A DNA stretch of 64,000 bases from positions 372,001 through 436,000 of the forward strand of contig CAWFER010000023.1 of the NCBI GenBank assembly GCA_963814805.1, read 5' to 3'. This DNA is from AP-15 sp963814805. Lineage in GTDB: Bacteria; Pseudomonadota; Alphaproteobacteria; ATCC43930; CGMCC-115725. Position numbers and translations under genes: made by a program. Positions 29,595 to 38,152 of this stretch are shown in pieces (the stretch's first letter is position 1; the number at the start of each line of letters is the position of its first letter). Under the pieces are notes generated by a model. It had not been told where the DNA came from. It made no database searches and saw nothing but the letters and a program-made list of their open reading frames with translations.

Positions 29595-29988
29595 CTAGAC
29601 AGGGGTGAACATTGGCACTGGCGGCCCGCCTTCGCTGGGCTTGAACACCAGCTTCACGGGCTGGCCGATGCGGATGCGGTCAAGGTCGCAATCGACGATG
29701 TTGGTCATCATCGTCGGGCCCTCGGCAGAGCGTCACATAGGCGATCGCGTACGGGATCGGCGCGCGGCGCATCACGCTATAGGTGTAGATCACCCCGTTG
29801 CCTGAGGCCTGCTGCAATTGGGTCTTGTCGCTGAAGCAGAACGGACACAACGCGCGCGGATAGTAATAGGTCTTGCCGCAGGCGGCGCATTTGCCGACCA
29901 TCAGCTTGCCTTGCGCCGCGGCATCCCAGAACGCCTTGGTTTCGAGATTGGGGACCGGGGCTTGGATCTTGCGTTCCTGGCTCTGCAT
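29595..29988 (-). CDS. DUF35 OB-fold / zinc-ribbon protein, acyl-CoA binding (frameshifted)
   Basis: An N-terminal rubredoxin-like zinc ribbon has CxxC pairs in GKCAACGK and ALCPFCFS (residues ~35-57), followed by an OB-fold (GVIYTYSVMRRAPIPYAIAY). A frameshift near 29,730 displaces the final ~40 residues (RIRIGQPVKLVFKPS), which stop at 29595. DUF35 proteins pair with thiolase-like enzymes and bring in CoA thioesters, as in ChsH2-Ltp2. The thiolase gene lies 5 bp upstream on the same strand. About 130 codons repaired. Confidence 0.9.
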
Positions 29989-29993
29989 GACGC

Positions 29994-31167
29994 TCACTCC
30001 CGTTCCATGATCACGGTCGCCGCGCCGTGGCGGGTGCCGAGCGAGCCGCCGGTGCCGTGCGCCAATGCGAGATCGCAGTTCGGCACCTGCACCTTGGGGT
30101 GCGCCTCGCCGCGCAGCTGGCGCACCGCCTCGACCACCTTGGTCAGCCCGCCGCGGTTCGAGGGATGGTTGTTGCACAGGCCGCCGCCATCGGTGTTGAA
30201 CGGCAGTTTGCCGGTGCCCGAAATGAGGTTGCCGTCCGACACGAAGCGGCCGCCCTGGCCTTTCTCGCAAAAACCCAGATCCTCGATCTGCATCACCACG
30301 GTGATCGTAAAGCTGTCGTAGATCGAGGCGTATTTGATGTCGGCGGGCTTGACCCCGGCTTCGGCGAAGGCCGCCGGTCCCGACCACACCGCTCCCGAAT
30401 AGGTCAGGTCGATCTGGCCGCCCATCTGGTGCTTTGGCGCCTCGCCGGCGCCGATGATCCGGACCAACGGCCGCTTCAGGCTGCTGCGCCACCTCGGGTG
30501 CTGCGACGATGATGGCGCCGCCGCCATCGCTGATCACGCAGCAATCGAGCCGGTGCAGCGGGTCGGCGATCATCGGCGAGTTGACCACGTCCTCGACCGT
30601 GACCACGTCGCGCAGCATCGCATGCGGGTTGTACTGCGCGTGGTGCGAGGCCGCGACCTTGACCCAGGCGAGCTGTTCGCTGGTCGTGCCGTACTGGTGC
30701 ATGTGCCGCATCGCGCACATCGCGTACATGTTCGCGGTGGCCGGCGCATATGGGTTCTCGAACGCGGTCTCGGCCGACTGCACCGTCGGTGCGCGCGGGG
30801 TGGTGCCGGTCGCCACCCCCTCGGTGCGCGGCCGGCCGGCCAGCGTGATCAGCGCTACCGAGCATTTGCCGGCGGCGATCGCCTCGGCCGCATGGCCGAC
30901 CTGCAGCAGGTACGACGAGCCGCCAGTATCGGTCGAATCCCAGTGGCGCAGTCTCAAGCCGAGATAGTCGATCATCGACAATGCGCCCAGGCCCGGCGTG
31001 TCGCCGGCGGCGCAGAAATAGCCGTCGATGTCGTCCTTGCCGAGCCCGGCATCGGCGAGCGCGCCGGCGGCGCATTCGGCATGCAGCTGGAACAGCGATT
31101 TGTCGTCGGCCTTGCGCGTCGGATGCTCGAACACCCCTACGATATTGGCCTTGCCCTTGATGCTCAT
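29994..31167 (-). CDS. Thiolase-fold protein lacking the usual nucleophilic cysteine (SCP2/Ltp2 type), frameshifted
   Basis: About 391 codons of SCP2-thiolase fold, starting MSIKGKANIVGVFEHPTRK. Where ordinary thiolases carry a nucleophilic Cys there is DTGGSSYLLQVGHAAEAI, with Ser instead. The rest is conserved (VISDGGGAIIVAAPE, LPFNTDGGGLCNNHP, then LALAHGTGGSLGTRHGAATV). A frameshift lies near 30,475. With its DUF35 neighbour it resembles Ltp2-type aldolases, which cleave side chains by retro-aldol reaction, better than a beta-ketothiolase. The substrate is unknown. A similar pair occurs at 51,835-53,404. Confidence 0.88.
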
Positions 31168-31280
31168 CGCCGGCTGGTCCTCCCGATGGCGGCTGGTTCA
31201 CGCACGTCCCCAATCGGATACCGTCCAGCGCCCGCGGTCAATCCCGATCGCAAGCGGGGGCGCGAGCGGGTTGGCCGGCA

Positions 31281-32312
31281 TCATGGCCGGGCGCGGATGA
31301 TCGCGGTGTCGCCCGCCCGTTCGAGCGCTGTGCCGAACGGCCGCGACAGGTCGGCCAAACGATCGAGGATCGCGCTCGCGCCCTCGCCCTTTGCTATCGA
31401 GGGCCGGCCGCGGGTGGCGAGGTCGCCGGCGCCGCCGAGGCCGCGGGGGTTGAGCTGCAGCGGGGTCAGGGTCATGCCCTCAAACCGGCCGCGCTCAAAT
31501 TGGCACTCGGCGACGACGCTCTGCCACACCACTTCGTCGTAGTGTCCTTCGGCGGTTGCGGTCTGGAAGATCAGATTGCCGAGATCGTAGAAGATCGGCC
31601 GGCCGCGGTAGATCTCGATGCCGTGCAAGAGCGGCGCGCCGTGGCTCGCATAGAGCGAGGCCCCGGCATCGATGCAGCGACGCGCGAAATGGCGTTGCCA
31701 TTGCGGGGTGCGCCGGCCGCCGGCTTCGAGAATGTGGTTGTGGTGATAGGCCAGCACGGTGTCGGCGTTTTCAGCCGCCTCGGTGATCGCCGCCAGAATG
31801 CGGGCGAGATCGTCCGCGTGCAGCATGCCGTCCAAACCGCGGCGCAGTTCGTTGACCCCGGCCCGGGCCGGGGTCGCGGCAGCGCCTGGGCGAATGGCGC
31901 CGCTCGCCGCCGCCGCCAGCGCCACCGTGCCGGCCACCGTCTTCCGATATGACGGCGCCGCCGCCGCGGCCAGATCGCCGCCCGCCCCGGCATGGGTAAA
32001 GCCCCGCGCGCCGAGCTCATCGACCATGCCGAGGATCCCGCCGCCGCCGAGATCCCAGACATGATTGTTCGCCGTCGCCAGCAGCGCGACCGACAGCTCC
32101 TTGAGGCAATCGAGCACGACCGAGTCGCCGGCGTGCAGGAACACGCCCTCGCGGGTCGGCGCCTCGGCCAGCGGGCTGCGGATCGCCGTTTCGAGATCGG
32201 TAAAGCACAGATCGGCCCCAGCGAGCATCGCCGCCAGCTCGGCCCGTCCCGACCAGGGAGCGGCGCGCAGATCGCTGCGGATCAGCGCTTGGCCCAGCAC
32301 TGTCAATCGCAT
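31281..32312 (-). CDS. CapA family metallophosphatase-fold protein
   Basis: A 343-residue protein of the poly-gamma-glutamate/CapA family, a calcineurin-like fold. Conserved segments are FTDLETAIRS, ATANNHVWDLGGGG, AYHHNHILE and YASHGAPLLHG, plus the C-terminal FYDLGNLIFQ. CapA-type proteins act in capsule synthesis or have unknown metallohydrolase roles; no signal peptide is seen, so a cytoplasmic role is likely. It precedes no capsule genes. The frame is open beyond ATG 32312, but that part overlaps the HAD gene. Confidence 0.85.
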   Translation of the reverse strand: MRLTVLGQALIRSDLRAAPWSGRAELAAMLAGADLCFTDLETAIRSPLAEAPTREGVFLHAGDSVVLDCLKELSVALLATANNHVWDLGGGGILGMVDELGARGFTHAGAGGDLAAAAAPSYRKTVAGTVALAAAASGAIRPGAAATPARAGVNELRRGLDGMLHADDLARILAAITEAAENADTVLAYHHNHILEAGGRRTPQWQRHFARRCIDAGASLYASHGAPLLHGIEIYRGRPIFYDLGNLIFQTATAEGHYDEVVWQSVVAECQFERGRFEGMTLTPLQLNPRGLGGAGDLATRGRPSIAKGEGASAILDRLADLSRPFGTALERAGDTAIIRARP

Positions 32313-32352
32313 GGCGAAGGGTCCACCAAGCGGCCGTGCCGCAGCCGGTCGG

Positions 32353-33082
32353 TCACAGCAGCAGTTCGGGCAAGGCGCGGATAATCCGGTCGGGCCGGAC
32401 CGGGCAGTCGGGCGGCAGCCCCGCGCCGTAGCCGTCGTGCCAGATCGCATGGATGCCGAGCCGCTGCGGCGCCGCGATTTCCCATTCGAGATTGTCGCCG
32501 ACCATCCAGGTTTCGCCGGGTCCGACGCCGAGCGCACTCATCGCATGGGTGTAGGCGCGCTCCTCGGGCTTGCCGAAGCCGTGCTCGCCCTCGATCTGGA
32601 CATGGTCGAAACGATCGGCGAGGGCGAAGCGGATCACCTTCGCGCGCTGCGGCTCGGCGGCGCCGTTGGTGATCAGCGCCAGGCGCACGCCCTGTCGCTT
32701 GAGTTGGCGCAGGGTCTCGTGAGCGTCGGGAAAGAGCCGCAATTCAGCATCATGCAAGGCGTTGTACTGGTCGGCGATCAGGTCGCACAGAAGCTGGTCG
32801 GGGACCTTGTGGCCCAAGCCCGCCAATCCGGCGAACGCATCGGCGACGATACGGCGGCGCGCTTCGCCGATGCGGTGACGCCAGTGCTTGTGCCGCGCCG
32901 GGTCGGCCCACAATTCGCTTGAGCTGCTGCTGGATCGCGGCGGTCACCGCGCTCGGGGATAGCGGCGCTAGACGGTCGGCGAAAGAGCCGATCACCCGCC
33001 GCCATTGGGATTCGGCTGGTCCGAACGCCACGAGCAAGGTGTCGTCGAGATCGAACAGGATGGCGCGCGGCAGCTTGGCCAT
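32353..33082 (-). CDS. HAD family hydrolase, frameshifted
   Basis: A haloacid-dehalogenase-type phosphatase of about 243 codons. The nucleophile motif is LFDLDDTLLVAFG near residues 9-21, motif II ALITNGAA, motif III KPEERAYTHA and motif IV MVGDNLEWEI. One frameshift near 32,920 separates the first 50 residues from the rest. The cap domain is helical (C1 type). Substrate unknown. It lies just upstream of the CapA gene on the same strand and 6 bp downstream of an MBL-fold gene, so these form an operon. Confidence 0.88.
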
Positions 33083-33088
33083 TCGATG

Positions 33089-33853
33089 TCAGACGATCGC
33101 CGCCGGGGCCTGCGGCACATTCTTCCAGAATAGGGCGTCATGGCCAAAAAAGATGCGCGCGCCGGCGGCTTCGAGATGCGCGAGCTTGTCGAGCGAGGCC
33201 AGCATTGCCGCGCGGTCATGCATGTTCCGCGGCAGCCGCCGCTCGCGCAGGGTTTGGCAGAAGTAGCAGGCATCGGCTGCGAGCACGATGTCGCCGTTGT
33301 CGAGCCGCAGCCGCAGCGACTGGTGCCCAGGCGTGTGGCCGTAGGTTGGCAAGCACACCACCCTGCCGTCGCCGAACACATCGTGCTCGCCGTCGACAAG
33401 GCGCAGTTTGTGGCCGAGGTCGAAGTCGCGCGGGTTGAAGCCGCGCTTGGCTGCCGTGTCGGGGTCCATGCCGGCCTCCCATTCGCGCCGCTGCACCAGC
33501 ATCGTCGCGTTCGGGATCAGCGCATTGCCGCCGACATGGTCGAAATGGAAATGCGAATTGATAACGAGGTCGATCCTGCTCGGATCGCGGTCGATCGCCT
33601 CGAGCCGGGCGCTGATCTCCTCACCCGGGCGATAGTTGAAGGAAAACAGCTCGCTGACCCGCGGACCGATCCGGCCGGCCGGATCGTGCTGGCAATCGGG
33701 ATGCATCCCGGTGTCGAACAGCACGCGGCCCCTCGGGTGCTCGATCAGATAGGCCGGGATCGGCAGCTCGACCCGGCCGGCGCCGCCTTCCATAAGCTGG
33801 CCCCGCTCGCCCTCGAGCCAGCCGCAGGTAAAGGCGAACAGCTTTAAGGTCAT
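33089..33853 (-). CDS. MBL-fold metallohydrolase, N-acyl homoserine lactonase family
   Basis: A 254-residue metallo-beta-lactamase-fold enzyme with the dinuclear zinc motif HFHFDH at residues 101-106, a further histidine in PTYGHTPGHQS and an aspartate in LAADACY, and FFGHDALFW at the end. This pattern fits AttM/AiiA-like lactonases, which open acyl-homoserine lactones and so quench quorum signals, but related enzymes act on other lactones. ATG 33853 (MTLKLFAFTCGW) fits the family. It is followed 6 bp later by the HAD gene. Confidence 0.88.
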   Translation of the reverse strand: MTLKLFAFTCGWLEGERGQLMEGGAGRVELPIPAYLIEHPRGRVLFDTGMHPDCQHDPAGRIGPRVSELFSFNYRPGEEISARLEAIDRDPSRIDLVINSHFHFDHVGGNALIPNATMLVQRREWEAGMDPDTAAKRGFNPRDFDLGHKLRLVDGEHDVFGDGRVVCLPTYGHTPGHQSLRLRLDNGDIVLAADACYFCQTLRERRLPRNMHDRAAMLASLDKLAHLEAAGARIFFGHDALFWKNVPQAPAAIV

Positions 33854-33863
33854 CGCGGCCTTC

Positions 33864-34451
33864 TCAGCCGGCGCGCCAAGCGCGGTTCGCACCCTCGAAC
33901 AGGCGCATGTTCTTGTCCCGGTCGTAGGGGCGCTCGGTCAGGGTCTCAGGGTCCCACTCGCTGCGGCTCGCGCCATAGAAATCGCCGCCATAGACGTGGA
34001 TCGCGCCGCTGAGGCGCGGCAACGGGTTGGTGACGGTGTGGATGATATCGCGGCCGAGCGGCTCGGCATCGCGCGGACCGAGGGACTTGGCCCCGGCGGC
34101 TTCGATTTCGCCGTGCCCGGCCCAGCCCTGATCGCCCGGGGTTCGCTCGCCGGCCGGCAGCCGGCGCCAGAAGATGTTGTCCTCACGGCCAGTATAGATG
34201 CCGATCACCGCCCACATCCGGTGATCGTGCGGCATGATCGTCATCCGCGGCCCCCAGACGACGTTGAGAATCGTCAGATTGTCCGAGCGATAGAGCGGAT
34301 CGACCCCGGCGCGCACCGGTTCGCCGAGCCCGGCGAGGACCGCAGCCGGATCGGCAACGGTGCGGGCCAGCACCTCGCGCACGGCTTTGTGGCTCGGGTC
34401 GGCGCCGACCGCGTCGCGGCAGTCGCTGATGAACCGGTCGAGGTCGAACAT
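33864..34451 (-). CDS. Cupin protein, cysteine-dioxygenase-like
   Basis: A 195-residue cupin with the metal-binding histidines in MPHDHRMWAVIGIYTG and a third in HTVTNPLPRLSGAIHVYGGD, typical of the cysteine dioxygenase type I group and its relatives. Thiol dioxygenases oxidise a free thiol to a sulfinate; whether this one uses cysteine or mercaptopropionate cannot be told. It begins 15 bp after the stop of the 2OG-oxygenase gene and ends 11 bp before the MBL gene, so the genes look co-transcribed. Confidence 0.8.
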   Translation of the reverse strand: MFDLDRFISDCRDAVGADPSHKAVREVLARTVADPAAVLAGLGEPVRAGVDPLYRSDNLTILNVVWGPRMTIMPHDHRMWAVIGIYTGREDNIFWRRLPAGERTPGDQGWAGHGEIEAAGAKSLGPRDAEPLGRDIIHTVTNPLPRLSGAIHVYGGDFYGASRSEWDPETLTERPYDRDKNMRLFEGANRAWRAG

Positions 34452-34465
34452 TGGCGCTCCTTCTT

Positions 34466-35527
34466 CTATTCGGCGGCCTCGGCCGCGGCTGCGGAGCGAT
34501 GGCCTTTCTGGTGAAAATAGTTGGCCCGGTAGAATTCGAGCACCAGGTCGCGATAGACCGCTGGCGGATAGTGCTGTCGGATTGCCGGGACCGACGCAGC
34601 TGGGCAGGCAGTCGATGACCCGATCCGGGTTCGGGCTGTGGAAATAGGCGATCGAATAGCGGTCGGTCCCCGAATCGTTCAGGACACCATGCGGCGTCGA
34701 CAGAAAGCGGTCGTTCGACCAGCGCCGCATGATGTTGCCGAGATTGATCAGAAAGGTGCCGGGGATCAGCGGCGGGGCAAACCATTCGCCGCCCGCGGGT
34801 CCATTTGGCGGCAGGCGCACCGCCAGCCCCGGCACCTCGGTGCGGGCGAGGGCGGTCATAAAGCTGTTGTCGGTATGCGGGCCCTGGCCGAACAGGTTGT
34901 CCTCGACCGCTGTCCTGCGGCGGGTAGTGCAGAAAGCGCGCGGTGGCGTGCGCCTCGTCGGCGAAATAGGGCGCGAAGAAATCCGCCGGCATGCCGAGCG
35001 CCACGGCGAAGGGCGGCAGCATCCGGTCGCACATCGCCCCGAGTGCCGTGAAATAGGCCATCATGTCGGCGCGGATCTCGGGCAGCGCCGCCGGCCACTG
35101 GTTGCGCCCGCGCAAGCGGTTTGCCGGCGATCACATCGGGGTGGTCGGCGGCGCGGTCGTGGCTGATGAAAAAGCTCTCGTTCTGGTTCGGCCGGGTCGC
35201 CTTGTGCACGGTCGAGGCGCCCTGCACCGAGGCGTTCATCGGCAGGTAGCCGATGTTGTTGTCGTTGAGCCGCAGCGCCAGCTTTTGCGCCAAAGGCAGG
35301 GCGTGGAACCGGCGCGAGGCGGCAAAGGCGCGCTCGATCAACTCGTCCCCCACGCCGTGGTTCAGGGCGTAGAAAAACCCGACCGTTTCGCAGGCCTGCG
35401 CGATTTCGGCGGCGACCCGCTCGAGCGCGCCCGGCTCGCCGGCGAAATAGGGGCCGAAATCGATGACCGGGATGGTCCCGGCGACCGCTTCGAGATCCGC
35501 CACCCCATGTTCCTTGAACAGATGCAT
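34466..35527 (-). CDS. Isopenicillin-N-synthase family Fe(II)/2-oxoglutarate oxygenase, frameshifted
   Basis: An oxygenase of the DIOX_N / 2OG-FeII_Oxy type. It begins MHLFKEHGVADLEAVAGTIP and IDFGPYFAG, then ETVGFFYALNHGVGDE. The iron ligands are in GPHTDNSFM and STPHGVLND, and the 2-oxoglutarate pair in DRYSIAYF. Frameshifts near 35,115, 34,915 and 34,585 split it into four pieces; the last (LEFYRANYFHQKGHRS) ends at TAG 34466. Length about 354 codons. Its substrate is not known. It leads a run of minus-strand catabolic genes. Confidence 0.9.
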
Positions 35528-35780
35528 CCCGATCCTCCGCAGGCGCCGGTCCCGATTATAGCCAGCGCCCGGCCCCGGCTGCCAGCCGCATCGCCGGCGG
35601 CGCCCGGTGGCGGCGCTCATGAACCGAGGCGAACCGGCGGAACAGCTCGGAAACATGCGGCACGCTGCTGATTGCCCGGTGCGGCGTCGCGCCCTCGCAA
35701 GCTGCGGGATGGCGCGATCGGGGCCGCCCGCCCAGCTATTTGCGATGCGAAATCGATCGGCTTTTAATGGGACAAAAGCC

Positions 35781-35972
35781 ATGAACGGGGAAAGCGACAA
35801 CGACGCCGGCGCGATGCATTGCAGCCTGGCGCAGCTGGTTTCCGATCCGCTGATCGGCCTCGTCATGACGAGCGATGGCGTTGACCGACACAGCATCGAG
35901 CTGTTGTTCGAACGGCTCGCGCGCAAACGCCGCTGCGCGCACGGCGATGCCGATCGGGGGCGCGCGGCATGA
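35781..35972 (+). CDS. Small conserved alphaproteobacterial protein (63 aa)
   Basis: ATG 35781 begins a 63-residue acidic-to-basic protein with the central segment LAQLVSDPLIGLVMTSDGVD and ELLFERLARKR. I recall similar short proteins of unknown function in Rhodospirillales, but this is a memory-level match only. There is no membrane segment. The upstream 250 bp (35,528-35,780) holds no other recognisable gene and should contain its promoter. Confidence 0.5.
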   Translation: MNGESDNDAGAMHCSLAQLVSDPLIGLVMTSDGVDRHSIELLFERLARKRRCAHGDADRGRAA

Positions 35973-36021
35973 GCGCCGACCTCGACGGCCGTCCGTGCGG
36001 CGACCCCGAGGTTCGGCCAGG

Positions 36022-36098
36022 TGGCGACCCCGGCAGGATTCGAACCTGCGACCACTCGCTTAGAAGGCGAGTGCTCTATCCAGCTGAGCTACGGGGTC
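36022..36098 (-). tRNA. tRNA-Arg (anticodon UCU)
   Basis: A full cloverleaf on the minus strand: acceptor stem GACCCCG/CGGGGTC, anticodon stem CTCGC/GCGAG with loop CTTCTAA (anticodon TCT), T-arm GCAGG/CCTGC around TTCGAAT, and an encoded CCA at 36022-36024. Confidence 0.95.
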
Positions 36099-36131
36099 CG
36101 CGAATGCGGGCGAAGTCGCGCGGGGGCCGGG

Positions 36132-36431
36132 TCAGCTGCGGACCCGATCATAGCGGAAATTGTCGGCATAGCTCTTCGGCTTTTCGCTAATCGCGTGCGG
36201 TTCGATGACCGTATAGGCGAGCCCCTGCTTGTCGGCAAAGGCGCGCGCTTCCTCGATCGTCTCGAAGCGCAGCCGCACCTCGTTCAAGGTGTCGGCCGCA
36301 CTGGTCCAGCCCATCAGCGGGTCCGGCGTGCGGCCGCTCGTCGGCTCGTATTCGAGAACCCATTTGCGGGTCTGTCGGCGTCCCGACTGCATCGCCGTCT
36401 TGGCCGGCCTGAAGATGCGCGCCTGCGCCAT
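36132..36431 (-). CDS. NADH dehydrogenase accessory subunit (NDUFS4/ETC complex I type)
   Basis: A 99-residue protein of the ETC complex I NDUFS4 family, found in alphaproteobacteria and mitochondria. The conserved core is WVLEYEPTSGRTPDPLMGW followed by LRFETIEEARAFADKQGLAY. It is an accessory subunit near the NADH module of respiratory complex I. This gene is a strong taxonomic marker for alphaproteobacteria. It lies between tRNA-Arg and tRNA-Pro on the same strand. Confidence 0.92.
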   Translation of the reverse strand: MAQARIFRPAKTAMQSGRRQTRKWVLEYEPTSGRTPDPLMGWTSAADTLNEVRLRFETIEEARAFADKQGLAYTVIEPHAISEKPKSYADNFRYDRVRS

Positions 36432-36482
36432 GCCTAATTTGCTCCCCGCCGTTCCAAGCTCGTGATCCGCCTCGGACAGTCA

Positions 36483-36560
<78 letters not shown>

Positions 36561-36662
36561 GGCCCGAGGCCGCGCGGGTTTTAGGCGATCGGGCGCCAAC
36601 CCGCAAGCCGGGAACGCCGCGCCTTGGCGATGTGACGCCGCCTGCGGTCGCCAGCCGGCTGC

Positions 36663-37211
36663 TCAGGCGGCTTGCGCCTGCCGAGCGCCGACGGCGACGG
36701 GCCGCTGCGACGGGCGGTCCGCATTCGCGTCCTTCATGTCCATCAGCTCGCGCAGCATGTCGCGGCCGCGCGACAGGCGCGACCGCACCGTGCCGATCGG
36801 AATGCCGAGGATGGTGGCGACCTCTTCGTAGCGCATGCCCTCGAGCCCGACCAGCAGAATAACCTGGCGCTGCTCTTCCGGCAGGCTGGCGATCGCCCGT
36901 TCGAGATCCCGCAATTGCAGCGAGGCGCCGGCGTTCGAGGCGACGGTCAATACCGGGGTCACGTCTTCGACCGGGACGACGACGCCTTCGCGCACCGCGC
37001 GGCGCACGTCGTTGACGTGCTGATTATGAAGAATGGTGAAAAGCCACGCCCGCAGATCGGTCCCCGGCTGCCATAGATGCTGCTTGGCGATGGCCCGCAC
37101 GAGGCAGCTCTGAACCAGGTCGTCGGCGCGCGAGGCGTCTCGGGTCAACGCTCGCGCATAGCGCCGCAGGCGCGGGATCTCGTTTTCCAGGAGCCGTGCG
37201 AACTCGCTCAT
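36663..37211 (-). CDS. ECF RNA polymerase sigma factor
   Basis: A 182-residue sigma-70 family protein with only regions 2 and 4. Region 2 shows RYARALTRDASRADDLVQSC and RAWLFTILHNQHVNDVRR, and region 4 shows LPEEQRQVILLVGLEGMRYE, VATILGIPIGTVRSRLSRGR. The layout resembles alphaproteobacterial EcfG general-stress sigma factors and their close relatives, but no NepR or PhyR gene is in view. ATG 37211 has a ribosome site (GGAAAAGGG) on the minus strand. Regulation by an anti-sigma factor is expected but not visible. Confidence 0.92.
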   Translation of the reverse strand: MSEFARLLENEIPRLRRYARALTRDASRADDLVQSCLVRAIAKQHLWQPGTDLRAWLFTILHNQHVNDVRRAVREGVVVPVEDVTPVLTVASNAGASLQLRDLERAIASLPEEQRQVILLVGLEGMRYEEVATILGIPIGTVRSRLSRGRDMLRELMDMKDANADRPSQRPVAVGARQAQAA

Positions 37212-37457
37212 CTATTCACCCTTTTCCGATGCCGACCCAGACAGGACAGGGTCGTTGGATGAGCGCTCTTTTAACGGGCGGCTGTAACCCCTTGATGTAC
37301 CGTTGACGATGAATGGTAAAGATTTGCGCCGGTTACGTAAGCGGATACCTGAGATCGCCACAAAGTGACACAATCGGGCGAAGATCCGCCGCGCCGGCAT
37401 GGCTGCGCCGATTGTTGACCGGGTTTGGGGCCGCCATTATGGTGCAGCCGCCGCAGC

Positions 37458-37533
37458 GAGCCCGTAGCTCAGCCGGTAGAGCAACTGACTTTTAATCAGT
37501 AGGTCTCGGGTTCGAATCCCGACGGGCTCACCA
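37458..37533 (+). tRNA. tRNA-Lys (anticodon UUU)
   Basis: Acceptor stem GAGCCCG/CGGGCTC, anticodon stem and loop CTGA-CTTTTAA-TCAG (anticodon TTT), T-arm TCGGG/CCCGA around TTCGAAT, encoded CCA at 37531-37533. It is the last clearly proteobacterial feature before the changeover in gene content. Confidence 0.95.
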
Positions 37534-37862
37534 ACGTTGTCAGCAGCTTGCACCCTGTGCTCCAGCCGCCGGCGCGATGCGTATCGCTGAGCCAGGGCGA
37601 GTACCGAGTGGTCCCGTGAAGCCATCGGCGTTTCATCGGTCTGTATGGGTAATCGGCGCAGCTTGGACAGGTATTCGCTTACCTTGGACAGGGTGATAAC
37701 CCCACGTCGCAGAGCGACTGTCAGCGCGTTGACCACCTCCGCGTGCCAAAGGACCGGGACAAGCGTGGACCGCCCATTTAGTCCGACCAGAACGGCGGTT
37801 GCTTGTCTGATTTCCGCAGCGTCGGCGCGCTCGAATATCCACGCAAGTGCAACCGAGGCATC
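37534..37862 (-). pseudogene. PIN-domain (VapC-like) fragment at the junction
   Basis: Minus-strand codons give the start of a PIN ribonuclease: DASVALAWIFE (37862 downward, with the first catalytic Asp), then LVPVLWHAEVVNALTVALRR with the conserved glutamate, and HSVLALAQRY. The C-terminal part that normally holds the last acidic residues (YDAxYLELA, LATLD) is missing and the frame runs into tRNA-Lys. The N-terminal few residues are replaced by the amidohydrolase fragment. A broken toxin gene from either source genome is possible. Confidence 0.6.
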
Positions 37863-37864
37863 CC

Positions 37865-38152
37865 AGCGTCGAGCGCGCGGATCGACGGGTACCAGAACTC
37901 CTCCAGCGACTCCCACAGCGGCAGGTGGTCACACAGGCCCTTGCCCACGGCGGTGTGGTAGTGCAGGTCGATCAGGCCGGGCAGGACGATCATCCCGGCC
38001 GCGTCGATGACCTCCGCCCCCGTGGTGTCCCCGGTATAGGACCCCGGCCCGACCGCGGTGATGCGGTCGCCGTCGATGACGACGTGCCCGCCGAAGTGGA
38101 CCGACCGGGCGTCGTCCATCGTCACCACGGTGCCGTTGCTGATCAGGATCAT
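37865..38152 (-). pseudogene. Amidohydrolase, 5' fragment (copy 1)
   Basis: The first 96 codons of an amidohydrolase are present from ATG 38152: MILISNGTVVTMDDARSVHF, PGLIDLHYHTAVGKG with the HxH metal motif at residues 64-66, and LEEFWYPSIRALDA. It stops abruptly at about 37,865 where PIN-domain sequence begins. It is very similar at DNA level to the start of the amidohydrolase at 43,395, in inverted orientation. The ATG directly follows the TAA of the LLM monooxygenase gene, so it was the last gene of an operon. Confidence 0.85.

Noticed and set aside
37458..37870. Genomic island integrated at tRNA-Lys
   Set aside because: No integrase, excisionase or repeated tRNA 3' end is visible and the right side consists of ordinary actinobacterial genes. 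A chimeric contig explains the data better.
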